Shown: positions 25,335 through 34,485, counted from the stretch's first letter. The stretch is 64,000 bases of DNA from Bacteroidota bacterium (GCA_024278975.1 JAJRSD010000061.1:1-64000); one strand, 5' to 3'. Made by a program: numbers and translations. The notes: generated by a model from the sequence alone, not told the origin.

Positions 25335-27557
25335 GTGAGAAACAATACCCTATCATATAAAGAAATTTCACATTCGATATTAAACAGCTATTCGCAGGTG
25401 TTTTTTTCGACATCGAAACTGCTGGCTGCTTTTCTCGTTGTCATCAGTTTTTTCGATTACGGTGCCGGATTGGGTGGAATAATTGCTGTGGTAATTGCCA
25501 ACTTTCTTGCGTGGTCTTTGGGTTACAACAAATATTTGCTAAGCTCCGGATTGTACGGATTTAACGCGCTGCTCGTGGGTTTGGGAGTTGGACTGTTGTA
25601 CGAACCGTCGATGCAGCTTTTTTTACTTGTTGCCATTTCTGCCGTTCTCAGTTTTTTTCTGACCATTGTTTTTCAGGGAGTGCTGGGTAAATACGGATTA
25701 CCATTTTTGAGTGTGCCTTTTTTGATTACAATTTGGATTGTAGCCTTGTCGGGAGGTAGTTTAACAGCACTAAATATTAGCGAACGCGGCATTTTTGTTT
25801 ATAATGAATTGTACTCGCTCGGCGGACAGCATTTTGTAGATTTTTACGACTTCCTCGAAAACAATATTAAATCTTCGTTTATCAGAATCTATTTTCACTC
25901 GCTGGGAGCAATATTTTTTCAGGCACATTTACTTGCCGGAATTGTAATTGCATTGGGTTTGCTTATCTATTCGCGAATAACTTTTGTACTATCGTTTTTA
26001 GGATTTACAATTGCATTTTTATTTTATAAAGTTGTGGGAATTGAGTTTAGCTCGCTCGGATATACATTTATTGGGTTCAACTATATTTTAACTGCAATTG
26101 CGCTTGGAGGCTACTATTTAGTTCCCGGACGGGTGAGTTTCGGATGGATAATTTTACTCCTGCCGGCGGTTGTTCTGATTACAATCAGCACTCAGCAAAT
26201 ATTTTTACTGTTTAAAATTTCGCCATATTCTTTACCGTTTAATATGATTGTTTTAATGTTTCTTTATTCATTAAAACTGCGCGAGCAACGCCCGAAACAT
26301 CTGGTAGAAACACCGGTTCAGTTGGGGAAACCCGAAAGAAATCTCTATCTGCATTCCGGAAATACAAAACGTTTTCCTGCCGCATTTCCTGTTTCTGCAT
26401 CGCTCCCTTTTTATGGCGAGTGGCAAGTTAGTCAGGGGCACAGCGGCGAACACACTCATAAAGGTGCGTGGCGAAATGCCTGGGATTTTATTATTACCGA
26501 CCGCAATGGAAAACAATTTAAAGGAAGCGGCGATTTTCATGAAGATTATTTTTGCTTTGGAAAAGCAGTACTTGCCTCGTTTGAAGGAACGGTTGTTGAA
26601 GCAATTAACGATATTCCCGATAATATTATTGGCGATATAAATACCAAAAATAACTGGGGAAACAGTGTTGTAATAAAACATGCCGAGTATATATATTCAA
26701 AGGTCAGCCACCTGAAATATCATTCGGTTGAAGTTAAAGTTGGCGATATTATTAAGCAGGGTCAGATTGTCGGGCGCTGTGGAAATTCGGGACGGTCGCC
26801 GTATCCGCATCTGCATTTTCAGTTTCAGGCAACACCTTATATTGGCTCAACAACAATCGATTATCCGTTTGGCCATTTTTTGCTGAAAGAGGAGAACAAA
26901 TATTCGCTTAAAACTTTCGAAATTCCACAAAAAGACCAGATTGTTGCCAACCCATCGAAAAATGAGATGCTGAAAAATGCACTGCATTTTATTCCCGGTC
27001 AACGTTTAAAAGTTACTGTTGAAGTTGAGTCTGACAAGGATAAATGGCAAAAGCAAGCGGGTACTTTTACATGGTTGGTCGAAACCGATGTTTTTAACAC
27101 TACCTACATTCGTTGCGAAAAAGATGGTGCTTTGGCTTACCTTCATAATAATGGCGATCTGCACTATTTTACCAACTTTATAGGTGCGAAGAATTCGGCG
27201 TTATACTGGTTTTTTATTACACTTTTTAAAGTTCCAATCGGATTTTTGCCAAACAGTAAAATTTCTGACTCTATTCAGTTGAATATGATGTTTGGTGGAG
27301 TGTTGAAATTTTTACAGGATTTTATTTCACCAATTTACCTGTTTTTAAAAGTTGATTATAATTTGAACATTAAAGACGCGGGAGGTATTTTATCGTCGGG
27401 AGATATTGAAATGAGTGCACTTATTACTAAAAAAATTATAGGTCGGAAAGTAAAAGAATTCAATTGCGAACTTAAAATAAATCAGCAGGCAGAATTCGAT
27501 ATTACAATTAATTTCGATCAAACCAACATAAAAATATTATGCCAAAACGAACTCTAA
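25335..27557 (+). CDS. urea transporter fused to an M23 peptidase-like domain
   Basis: A 740-residue fusion starting with GTG; no in-frame ATG lies upstream within the leader. Residues about 20-315 form a urea-transporter (UT, PF03253) membrane domain with the GLYGFNALLVGLG signature in two related halves and around ten helices. After a short linker, residues about 355-520 form an M23/LytM-like domain with candidate zinc ligands His375 and Asp383 (HKGAWRNAWDF) and the HLHF motif His492-Leu-His494. The last ~200 residues are an unrecognised beta-rich region. It could link small-solute transport with cell-wall hydrolysis, or the M23-like domain may only bind. The operon continues with a barrel and a TPR protein, each overlapping the gene before it. 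Confidence 0.87.
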   Translation: MRNNTLSYKEISHSILNSYSQVFFSTSKLLAAFLVVISFFDYGAGLGGIIAVVIANFLAWSLGYNKYLLSSGLYGFNALLVGLGVGLLYEPSMQLFLLVAISAVLSFFLTIVFQGVLGKYGLPFLSVPFLITIWIVALSGGSLTALNISERGIFVYNELYSLGGQHFVDFYDFLENNIKSSFIRIYFHSLGAIFFQAHLLAGIVIALGLLIYSRITFVLSFLGFTIAFLFYKVVGIEFSSLGYTFIGFNYILTAIALGGYYLVPGRVSFGWIILLLPAVVLITISTQQIFLLFKISPYSLPFNMIVLMFLYSLKLREQRPKHLVETPVQLGKPERNLYLHSGNTKRFPAAFPVSASLPFYGEWQVSQGHSGEHTHKGAWRNAWDFIITDRNGKQFKGSGDFHEDYFCFGKAVLASFEGTVVEAINDIPDNIIGDINTKNNWGNSVVIKHAEYIYSKVSHLKYHSVEVKVGDIIKQGQIVGRCGNSGRSPYPHLHFQFQATPYIGSTTIDYPFGHFLLKEENKYSLKTFEIPQKDQIVANPSKNEMLKNALHFIPGQRLKVTVEVESDKDKWQKQAGTFTWLVETDVFNTTYIRCEKDGALAYLHNNGDLHYFTNFIGAKNSALYWFFITLFKVPIGFLPNSKISDSIQLNMMFGGVLKFLQDFISPIYLFLKVDYNLNIKDAGGILSSGDIEMSALITKKIIGRKVKEFNCELKINQQAEFDITINFDQTNIKILCQNEL

Positions 27558-28870
27558 TAACCATAATTTTGCTTCTGTTCTTGCTTGCTGCTTCGGCACA
27601 AAAAAGATTGAACTATTTTGAAGCTGACAAAAAATCGTACGAGCTTTTTAATCAACAAAAATGGGATGAATTGATAGAATTTTCAGGCGAAGTACGAAGA
27701 CAGGGTATCGATTTTTTTTATTTGCAGGCACGTACCGGTATTGCATATTACAACCTGAAAAAATATCGGAAAGCTACCGACTGGTTTTTAGAAGCATGGA
27801 AAAACGACCAGTCGTTTGAGTGGTTGCAAGAGTATTTATACTACAGTTTAGTTTATAGCGGGCGCAGTTTGGAAGCCACTAAATATGCAGCTAAATTTAC
27901 AAATCAATTAAAAAGTAAAATCGGTTTTTCTAATAGTAAACTAATACGGTTGGCTGCTGAAGGCGGATTCTCTTTTAACCCCGATTTTGAACAGCTTATA
28001 AATGGTTCTCTTGGCGATGAGGCAAATGTTGGTGATGATTATGGTGAGGCTTTTTATCTGAAAAATTATAATTTCGAATCGTTCGACCTAACCCATCAGA
28101 TTTTACCGGGATTTAACATATTTCATAATCTTACAATATTGTCGAGTAACCGCGAACAACAGGTTGACTGGGGCGAACGATTTACATTTCCAATAAAAAC
28201 CCGGCAGTATCAATATTTTCTAAATCCAGGTTTTGTGTTGGGACAAAAAATATATGTTTCGCCATCGTTAAGTGTTATTTGGGGGAATTTTGATCTGTTT
28301 ATGGGCGCACTAAATTCGAATTCAATTAAATACTTCTATTCCAGTCCGCAGAACTTTTCTGATATAATTTTTTCAACTTCAGTATGGTCGCATTTTGGGA
28401 ACTTTTCGCCGGGAGCAGAAATTAATCTGGCAAATATCTACAATAAAAGTTTTACCCAGCTCTCGGCGTGGGTTACAGTTTATCCATTTTCGAATACTAA
28501 CTTTTATTTTACTCCAAGAGTATATTTTAAATCGGATTCGGAAACAGGTTTAAATTATAATACATTCGGAATTGCAGGTGGTGCACAACTCGGACCGGTA
28601 CATTTTAACGCGCAATATTTGGTTGGCGACATGAAAAATTTTATTGAAGCTGCCGGATATGTAATTTCAAATTTCCCGGGAACATCGGATAGTAAATTTA
28701 CCGGTAGTTTATATTTTCCACAAGGGAAAAAATATCAGTTTGTGGTCAGATATATTAATCAAAAAGTTACTGAAACATACCGGGTTTATTCTTCGGGTGT
28801 TGAGATTAATTCAGTAAATTATAATTTTATAAAACATACAATAACAGGCGGAATATCATGGAAATTTTAA
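27539..28870 (+). CDS. outer-membrane beta-barrel protein with N-terminal TPR-like helices
   Basis: A 443-residue exported protein: signal peptide about 1-20 (LLLFLLAASAQ), then a helical TPR-like region (about 25-130, with AYYNLKKYRKATDWFLEAW and YSLVYSGRSLEATKYAAKF), then a series of amphipathic beta-strands ending in the aromatic C-terminus GGISWKF typical of outer-membrane barrels. It resembles YaiO-type proteins in layout. The start overlaps the end of the UT-M23 gene by 19 bases and its end overlaps the TPR gene by 13, so all three are translated from one message. Function unknown; a partner for the M23-like domain is inference. Confidence 0.75.
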   Translation: MPKRTLITIILLLFLLAASAQKRLNYFEADKKSYELFNQQKWDELIEFSGEVRRQGIDFFYLQARTGIAYYNLKKYRKATDWFLEAWKNDQSFEWLQEYLYYSLVYSGRSLEATKYAAKFTNQLKSKIGFSNSKLIRLAAEGGFSFNPDFEQLINGSLGDEANVGDDYGEAFYLKNYNFESFDLTHQILPGFNIFHNLTILSSNREQQVDWGERFTFPIKTRQYQYFLNPGFVLGQKIYVSPSLSVIWGNFDLFMGALNSNSIKYFYSSPQNFSDIIFSTSVWSHFGNFSPGAEINLANIYNKSFTQLSAWVTVYPFSNTNFYFTPRVYFKSDSETGLNYNTFGIAGGAQLGPVHFNAQYLVGDMKNFIEAAGYVISNFPGTSDSKFTGSLYFPQGKKYQFVVRYINQKVTETYRVYSSGVEINSVNYNFIKHTITGGISWKF

Positions 28871-29478
28871 AAGCAAAATTTATAATAATACTAACTATTT
28901 TGGCATTGCCAGCAGTTGCACAAGTAAATCAGGATGCTTTACAAGAAGCATTTTCGAAAAGTTACGTTCACGAAAAAGACGGAGATTTTTCGGCTGCTAT
29001 GGACGAACTAAAAAAGGTTTTCGACGAATCGTCGTACGAAATGAATCTACGGTTGGGCTGGTTAAATTATAATGCCGGATTATTCGACGAGTCAGTTATT
29101 TTTTATTCAACTGCACTAAAACTAAAACCATATTCCGAAGAGGCACGTTTTGGGTTAATTCTCCCAAAAGCTGCTCTGGGAAAATGGGACGATGTTGTTG
29201 CAATTTATGATAAAATTCTGGAGATAAATCCACAAAATACAGTTGCATTGTACCGGCTCGGGCTGGTTTATTATGGTCGTAAAAACTACGCTAAAGCAGA
29301 GCCACTGTTTAAAAAAGTGGTCGATTTATATCCGTTTGGTTACGATGGGTTGCTGATGCTGGGCTGGACTTCCTATTTTCTGGGAAACAACAATCAGGCA
29401 AAAGTTCTTTTTAATAAAGTAAAATTATTTAATCCCGATGATGCATCGGCAAACGAAGGATTGGAGTTGATAAAATAA
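28858..29478 (+). CDS. periplasmic TPR protein
   Basis: A 206-residue exported protein (signal peptide to about residue 20, ALPAVAQ) made almost wholly of tetratricopeptide repeats: SYVHEKDGDFSAAMDELKKVF, LGWLNYNAGLFDESVIFYSTALKLKP, WDDVVAIYDKILEINPQNTVALYRLGLVYYGRKNYAKAEPLFKKV and the following one, about five repeats. TPR proteins serve as scaffolds. It is the third gene of the UT-M23 operon, overlapping the barrel gene by 13 bases. No catalytic domain is present. Confidence 0.8.
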   Translation: MEILKAKFIIILTILALPAVAQVNQDALQEAFSKSYVHEKDGDFSAAMDELKKVFDESSYEMNLRLGWLNYNAGLFDESVIFYSTALKLKPYSEEARFGLILPKAALGKWDDVVAIYDKILEINPQNTVALYRLGLVYYGRKNYAKAEPLFKKVVDLYPFGYDGLLMLGWTSYFLGNNNQAKVLFNKVKLFNPDDASANEGLELIK

Positions 29479-29491
29479 ATCATAAAAATTA

Positions 29492-29536
29492 TTATTGCCG
29501 TATATTGTAAATAATATTTTAAATTTGCGGCAATAA
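29492..29536 (+). promoter_or_regulatory. inverted-repeat operator and promoter of ATPase B
   Basis: TTATTGCCG (29492-29500) and CGGCAATAA (29528-29536) are perfect 9-bp inverted arms. The first contains a weak -33 element (ATTG, 29494-29497); the second begins immediately after a -7 box TAAATTTG (29520-29527). The ATG is at 29547. A protein bound at both arms would enclose the promoter. Confidence 0.6.
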
Positions 29537-29546
29537 ATTTCGAAAT

Positions 29547-30713
29547 ATGTATATCAAAAGAGTTATTGAAGACAAATTACTTTTGCTTTTAGAGCATTTC
29601 CCGGCTGTTGCTATACTTGGTCCCAGACAGGTTGGAAAGACAACTTTAGTTAAAGAAATAAGGAAACAACTGACAAAAGAGAGTATTTATCTCGATCTTG
29701 AGAACCCGGCTGATTTGGCAGTATTAAATCATCCGGTAGAATTTTTTAATTCAGTATCCGATAAAACTACCATCATAGATGAGATACAAAGAAAGCCTGA
29801 TCTTTTACCTGTTTTACGATCCATAATAGATAATAAAAGAGTAAACAGCAGACTAATATTACTCGGGTCTGCAAGTCATCAGTTGCTATTTTTAAGTAAC
29901 GAAACACTTGCCGGACGAATAGTTTATATGGAACTTACTCCTTTTGGACATACCGAGATTGAGCATCTTTCAGACTTTAGGGGACATTGGCTGAAAGGAG
30001 GTTTTCCCGATCCGTTCAACATGGCAAAGAATAACATACGCAAAGAGTGGACTAAATCTTTTTTATCTGCATATATTGAACGTGATTTGAGACTACTTGG
30101 GTTAAATACTTCACCTTCAACGCTCCACCGGCTTTTTCAAATGATTTCATCTTTGCATGGCGGAATATTAAATATTAGTAGTCTAGCCAAATCTTTGGGC
30201 GTTTCCTCTCCAACAGTAAATAATGCTATCTCCTATATCGAACGTTCGTTTATTATCAGGCTTTTACAACCCTGGTATTCAAACATTGGGAAAAGATTAA
30301 TAAAATCGTCTAAAATATATATTCGGGATTCTGGCATAGTAAATTATTTACTGGGAATATCTACTTACGAAGATTTACTCAGGCATCCTATGTTGGGGCA
30401 TCTTTGGGAAGGTTATGTGGTTGAGGATATAATTAATACTTTAACCGATGAATATCAATACTATTTTTACCGCACTGCAGATGGCACCGAATGCGACCTG
30501 CTGATTTTTAAAAAAAATGACTGTATTGCAGCCATTGATGCCAAATTCAGCCCAAATCCTAAAAGAACAAAATCAATGGCCATAACTTTACAGGATTTAA
30601 AGCCTAAAAAAGCTTTTTATGCAGTTCCTGATTGTAAAACACCGTATGCAATTGCAGATAACCAATTTGTCGCCACACCATGGCAAATTACTGATATTAT
30701 TCGTTCTATGTGA
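29547..30713 (+). CDS. AAA ATPase with DUF4143 domain (ATPase B)
   Basis: A 388-residue COG1373 protein. Walker A GPRQVGKTT lies at residues 25-33 and Walker B TTIIDEIQRKPD near 74-85. The arginine-rich segment SAYIERDLRLLG precedes a winged-helix-like part (ISSLAKSLGVSSPTVNNAISYIERS). The C-terminal DUF4143 domain ends with TECDLLIFKKN...AIDAKFS, fitting a D...(D/E)xK pattern of the PD-(D/E)XK clan. It belongs to a different branch from ATPases A and C. Its upstream arms flank the promoter, suggesting self-regulation. It lies between the UT-M23 operon and a T9SS cargo gene with no apparent functional tie to either. Biological role unknown. Confidence 0.85.
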   Translation: MYIKRVIEDKLLLLLEHFPAVAILGPRQVGKTTLVKEIRKQLTKESIYLDLENPADLAVLNHPVEFFNSVSDKTTIIDEIQRKPDLLPVLRSIIDNKRVNSRLILLGSASHQLLFLSNETLAGRIVYMELTPFGHTEIEHLSDFRGHWLKGGFPDPFNMAKNNIRKEWTKSFLSAYIERDLRLLGLNTSPSTLHRLFQMISSLHGGILNISSLAKSLGVSSPTVNNAISYIERSFIIRLLQPWYSNIGKRLIKSSKIYIRDSGIVNYLLGISTYEDLLRHPMLGHLWEGYVVEDIINTLTDEYQYYFYRTADGTECDLLIFKKNDCIAAIDAKFSPNPKRTKSMAITLQDLKPKKAFYAVPDCKTPYAIADNQFVATPWQITDIIRSM

Positions 30714-30774
30714 AATAATTATTTGCAAAAACCAATTAAAAAATAACATCAATCCAAAATAAAATTCAAAAATC

Positions 30775-31566
30775 ATGAAAAAACTATTCTTTACCGGCAT
30801 TTTTTTTACACTCTTTCTCGCAATAAATGCACAGGTTACTCTCGAAAAAAAGTACAACTATTCAGCATCTGTAGTAAAACTCGAAACTCTGGGTTATAAA
30901 TATTATTTAATGGATGTTCCAAATGAGCAGTGCCGTATTTATAACCTCGACCATTCGCTTTTTAAAACCATTAAATGCGATGTGCCTAACAACTTTTATC
31001 TTGCCGATATTAAATACATTTCGGAAGATTTATTTGATAATGATGCAGGATTAGAATTGGTTTATATTTACTATAAGTACAATACTGCACAGGCATATTA
31101 CGAATACAATAGCAAAATAATTAACGAAGATGGCTCGGTGTTGAATACCATCGACGGCGCTCAGTATATTTCGATAAATAAAACAGAAGATAATGTTTAT
31201 AAGCTTTTTGCTTATTGTTTCGACTATTCAATATTTCCTGAAAAAGTGTGGACTAATATTTATAGCCTGCCAGGCACACCCGTGTTTAGTTCATATTTTA
31301 AAAGTAATAAACCCGAAGTTTTGCTAAATGCTTTTCCTAATCCGGCAATCGAAACCGTAAAAGTTGCATACTCGCTTCCCGAAAATGTTGATACCGGCGA
31401 ATTGCATCTGTTCGATAACAACGGAAAATCAGTCAGCCGGTTTATTGTTGATAATCATACCGATTTTTTATCGTTAGATGTTTCGCAATATAACAGCGGG
31501 GTTTATTACTATTTTATTGAATATGAAAACAGAAGAACACCTTCTAAAAAGTTGGTAATTCGGTAA
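30775..31566 (+). CDS. T9SS-exported protein of unknown function
   Basis: A 263-residue protein with an N-terminal signal peptide (FFTGIFFTLFLAINAQ) and a C-terminal type A sorting domain of the type IX secretion system (NAFPNPAIETVKVAYSL... to KKLVIR, about residues 185-263). The N-terminal part is an unrecognised beta-rich region with YYKYN and tyrosine-rich strands. The cargo would cross the outer membrane by T9SS and be anchored or released. Its final 27 codons are copied at 32761-32843 on the other side of ATPase C, so this gene or a lost tandem paralogue was the site into which the ATPase module came. Confidence 0.8.
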   Translation: MKKLFFTGIFFTLFLAINAQVTLEKKYNYSASVVKLETLGYKYYLMDVPNEQCRIYNLDHSLFKTIKCDVPNNFYLADIKYISEDLFDNDAGLELVYIYYKYNTAQAYYEYNSKIINEDGSVLNTIDGAQYISINKTEDNVYKLFAYCFDYSIFPEKVWTNIYSLPGTPVFSSYFKSNKPEVLLNAFPNPAIETVKVAYSLPENVDTGELHLFDNNGKSVSRFIVDNHTDFLSLDVSQYNSGVYYYFIEYENRRTPSKKLVIR

Positions 31567-31568
31567 GT
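31486..31568 (+). repeat. left copy of the 83-bp direct repeat flanking ATPase C
   Basis: This is the 3' end of the T9SS gene plus three bases. It matches 32761-32843 without gaps with five substitutions, three of them silent and two conservative (Ile/Phe, Arg/Lys) in the T9SS reading frame. Confidence 0.9.
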
Positions 31569-31584
31569 AAAAAAGCGACTACCA

Positions 31585-31637
31585 TAATGACCTATGGTTA
31601 TGACTATTAGTCATTACGATAATTTAATTTATCTTTG
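31585..31637 (+). promoter_or_regulatory. operator and promoter of ATPase C
   Basis: A perfect inverted repeat ATGACTA-t-TAGTCAT lies at 31600-31614, with further half-sites TAATGAC (31585-31591) and GTCATTA (31610-31616). A -7 box TATCTTTG lies at 31630-31637; the palindrome covers the -33 position (TTAG at 31607-31610, 19-bp spacer). Repression by a protein bound here would be direct. Confidence 0.6.
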
Positions 31638-31649
31638 TAGAAAAAATAT

Positions 31650-32768
31650 ATGTATCAAAGAATAGTTGAAAATATTATAGAAGATAAGATTGGAAGTGGA
31701 AAAGCAATTATAATTGTTGGAGCAAGACAGGTTGGTAAAACTACATTAATAAAAAAAATACTTGAAGGAAAAGAATATCTGTTTCTTGATGCTGACGACC
31801 CTTCAATAAGACAATTACTTTTAAATCCTAATACGGAAGAAATACGAACTATTTTAGGTGAAAATACAATTGTTTTTGTTGATGAAGCACAGCGAATTGA
31901 TGGAATAGGTTTGACACTCAAAATTATTACCGACCAATTTAAAAAAGTTCAATTATTTGTTTCCGGTTCGTCATCTTTTGATTTGGGGAATAAATTAAAT
32001 GAACCTTTAACAGGTAGAAAATGGGAATATGAATTATTTCCAATATCGTGGGAGGAATTTGAAAAAAAAGAAGGTTTTGTAAAATCTGAACAGCAAATAG
32101 AGAATAGATTATTATTTGGATTTTACCCGGAAGTTTTAAATAATAAAGGAAAAGAGAGAACAACATTAAAAAACCTGGTAAGTAGTTATTTGTATCGCGA
32201 TATTCTTTCGTTCTCAGAAATCAGGAAACCCGAAATATTAGACAATCTTTTGTTAGCACTTGCATTACAAGTAGGTAGTGAAGTCAATTATAATGAACTT
32301 GCAGGGTCAATAGGAGTAAACAAAATCACTATTCAGAAATATATTAACATTCTTGAAAAAGGCTATATTATTTTTAGGTTGAACAGTTTTAGCAGAAATC
32401 TAAGAAACGAGATAAAAAGAAACCGAAAAATTTATTTCTATGACAATGGAATTAGAAATATGATTATAGGAAATTTTAATCCACTTAAATTAAGGACAGA
32501 TGTTGGAGCACTTTGGGAAAACTTCTTGATTTCGGAAAGAAGAAAGCAAAATATTTATAAAGAAACATTTGCAAGAATGTATTTTTGGAGAACCAAACAA
32601 CAACAAGAAATTGATTTTGTGGAAGAAAAGAATGGAAAAATTTATGGATTTGAGTTTAAATGGAAAACAAAATCAAAAATAAAATTACCTGAAACTTTTA
32701 TAAAAACATATAATGCAGAAACAAAGGTAATTGACCGAAATAACTTTAGAGAATTTGTAACAATATAA
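31650..32768 (+). CDS. AAA ATPase with DUF4143 domain (ATPase C)
   Basis: A 372-residue paralogue of ATPase A, alike from end to end. Walker A GARQVGKTT lies near 24-32, Walker B TIVFVDEAQR near 71-80. The shared middle (SFSEIRKPEI, SFSRNLRNEI, RTDVGALWENFLISERR) is followed by the PD-(D/E)XK-like pattern QEIDFVEEKNG...GFEFKW. Its last codons and stop lie inside the right-hand copy of the T9SS repeat (from 32761), so its C-terminal tail was formed from the target sequence. Lower in G+C and more Lys/Ile-rich than its neighbours, in line with transfer. Role unknown. Confidence 0.85.
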   Translation: MYQRIVENIIEDKIGSGKAIIIVGARQVGKTTLIKKILEGKEYLFLDADDPSIRQLLLNPNTEEIRTILGENTIVFVDEAQRIDGIGLTLKIITDQFKKVQLFVSGSSSFDLGNKLNEPLTGRKWEYELFPISWEEFEKKEGFVKSEQQIENRLLFGFYPEVLNNKGKERTTLKNLVSSYLYRDILSFSEIRKPEILDNLLLALALQVGSEVNYNELAGSIGVNKITIQKYINILEKGYIIFRLNSFSRNLRNEIKRNRKIYFYDNGIRNMIIGNFNPLKLRTDVGALWENFLISERRKQNIYKETFARMYFWRTKQQQEIDFVEEKNGKIYGFEFKWKTKSKIKLPETFIKTYNAETKVIDRNNFREFVTI

Positions 32769-32843
32769 CAGTGGGGTTTATTACTATTTTTTTGAGTATG
32801 AAAACAAAAGAACACCTTCTAAAAAGTTGGTAATACGGTAAGT
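32761..32843 (+). pseudogene. remnant 3' end of a T9SS cargo gene (right repeat copy)
   Basis: Codons 32768 onward still read NSGVYYYFFEYENKRTPSKK and LVIR then a stop, the end of a T9SS sorting domain nearly identical to that of the gene at 30775. No upstream part of such a gene is present. It is either a duplication made when ATPase C arrived or what is left of a tandem paralogue. Confidence 0.85.
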
Positions 32844-32886
32844 TTTAAGTATTATTAGGTAGTTTAAACGAATTAAAATTACAACC

Positions 32887-34485
32887 ATGAAACAACTATT
32901 ATTCATTGTACTTATATCTTTTTTTGGAGAAGTTTCTGCACAGGAAACGCCTTTTCAAATATATATCGAACCAATAGATATTCCGGAAGTTACGGGGATT
33001 CAGGTTTATGCTTTCGGACAGGCCGATGGAAAGTGGCTGATTATCGGCGGGCGGATAGATGGTTTACACCCGCGACAACCCAATTCTGCTTTTGATGTTG
33101 CCGGGAAGAATATCCAAATTATTGTTATCGACCCGGTGAATAAACAGAGATGGACAGCAACATTAACTTCGCTGTCGGTAAATTTACAAGAGCAGTTAAG
33201 TTCCACAAATATGCAGTTTCACCAGTACGAAAACATGCTCTATTTTCTTGGGGGTTACGGTTACAGCAATACTGCAGGCGACCACATCACCTTCAATAAA
33301 TTAACGGCAATTAAGGTTGCCGAAACCATTGACGCTGTAATAAACAACAAACCGTTTTCCGGATTTTTCAGACAAATATCCGACTCGCAATTTGCTGTTA
33401 CCGGCGGGCACCTGAAAAAAGTTTACGACACCTGGTATCTCGTGGGAGGAAACAAATTCGATGGCCGGTACAATCCGGCAAATAACCCAACTTTTACACA
33501 GATTTATACCGACCAAATCAGAAAGTTCAAAATTAACGACGATGGAACAGCACTTACGGTTACACATTTACCATCAATTACAGATACTGATAATCTCCAC
33601 CGAAGAGATTATAATGTTGTTCCGCAAATTATGCCAAACGGAGAACAGGGACTAACAGCTTTCTCAGGTGTATTTCAGAAAGATGCTAATTTGCCATTTT
33701 TAAATTGTGTTAATATTGATAGCTCGGGATATGATGCAACTAACCCATTTTCTCAATATTATAATCATTATCACTGCGCTGTTTTACCGTTGTATAGCGA
33801 ATTAAATAACGAAATGCACACGGTATTTTTTGGTGGAATTTCGCAATATTATGATGACGGAGGAGAATTAACCATGGATAACGATGTGCCGTTTGTTAAT
33901 ACGATTGCCCGGGTTACACGAGATGTAAATGGGAACATGACTGAATTTAAATTACCTGTTGAAATGCCCGGACTGTTGGGAGCAGGCTCCGAATTTATCC
34001 CAAACGAAGAGTCTGAATTTTATGAAAATGAAGTTCTAAAACTTGATGAGCTGGATAAAGACACAACACTTGTTGGTTATATTTATGGTGGTATTAACAG
34101 CACTGCACCCAACATATTTTTTATTAACGATGGAACACAGAGTAGCGCGAGCAACCAAGTTTTTAAAGTATTTTTAATTAAGGGCAGCACCGTTGGAACA
34201 GACGAGATTAATCTGCAAAGTATAGGTGATTTTAGGATGCAGGTTTATCCTAACCCAAACGAAGGGGAATTTATTGTTCGATTCAATATGGCAAAACGAA
34301 ATGATGTTCAGATATCAATTTACAATTTATCGGGGCAAATGATAAATAGCGAGAAATTATCGGATTTAGTTGTGGGAACAAACGAATATAAAATCAAATT
34401 AACAGACCTAAAAGTGGGTGGTACTTTTATGGTTACCATTCAGTCTGAGGGGAAAAAAGCTACTCAAAAAGTAATTATAAATTAA
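32887..34485 (+). CDS. T9SS-exported kelch-like protein
   Basis: A 532-residue exported protein with a signal peptide (FIVLISFFGEVSAQ) and a C-terminal T9SS type A sorting domain (MQVYPNPNEGEFIVRF to ATQKVIIN, about 455-532). The body reads as a kelch-type beta-propeller: LIIGGRIDGLHP, LYFLGGYGYS, WYLVGGNKF and VFFGGISQYYDDGG are repeated 'GG' blades. Such propellers bind ligands or other proteins on the surface; no catalytic motif is visible. It stands alone between ATPase C and a MITE-like element, and may belong with the T9SS gene at 30775. Confidence 0.8.
   Translation: MKQLLFIVLISFFGEVSAQETPFQIYIEPIDIPEVTGIQVYAFGQADGKWLIIGGRIDGLHPRQPNSAFDVAGKNIQIIVIDPVNKQRWTATLTSLSVNLQEQLSSTNMQFHQYENMLYFLGGYGYSNTAGDHITFNKLTAIKVAETIDAVINNKPFSGFFRQISDSQFAVTGGHLKKVYDTWYLVGGNKFDGRYNPANNPTFTQIYTDQIRKFKINDDGTALTVTHLPSITDTDNLHRRDYNVVPQIMPNGEQGLTAFSGVFQKDANLPFLNCVNIDSSGYDATNPFSQYYNHYHCAVLPLYSELNNEMHTVFFGGISQYYDDGGELTMDNDVPFVNTIARVTRDVNGNMTEFKLPVEMPGLLGAGSEFIPNEESEFYENEVLKLDELDKDTTLVGYIYGGINSTAPNIFFINDGTQSSASNQVFKVFLIKGSTVGTDEINLQSIGDFRMQVYPNPNEGEFIVRFNMAKRNDVQISIYNLSGQMINSEKLSDLVVGTNEYKIKLTDLKVGGTFMVTIQSEGKKATQKVIIN

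Noticed and set aside
31486-32843. 83-bp repeats as an ordinary target-site duplication
   Set aside because: Far longer than usual duplications, and the differences keep the T9SS reading frame; a lost tandem paralogue or recombination explains it better.
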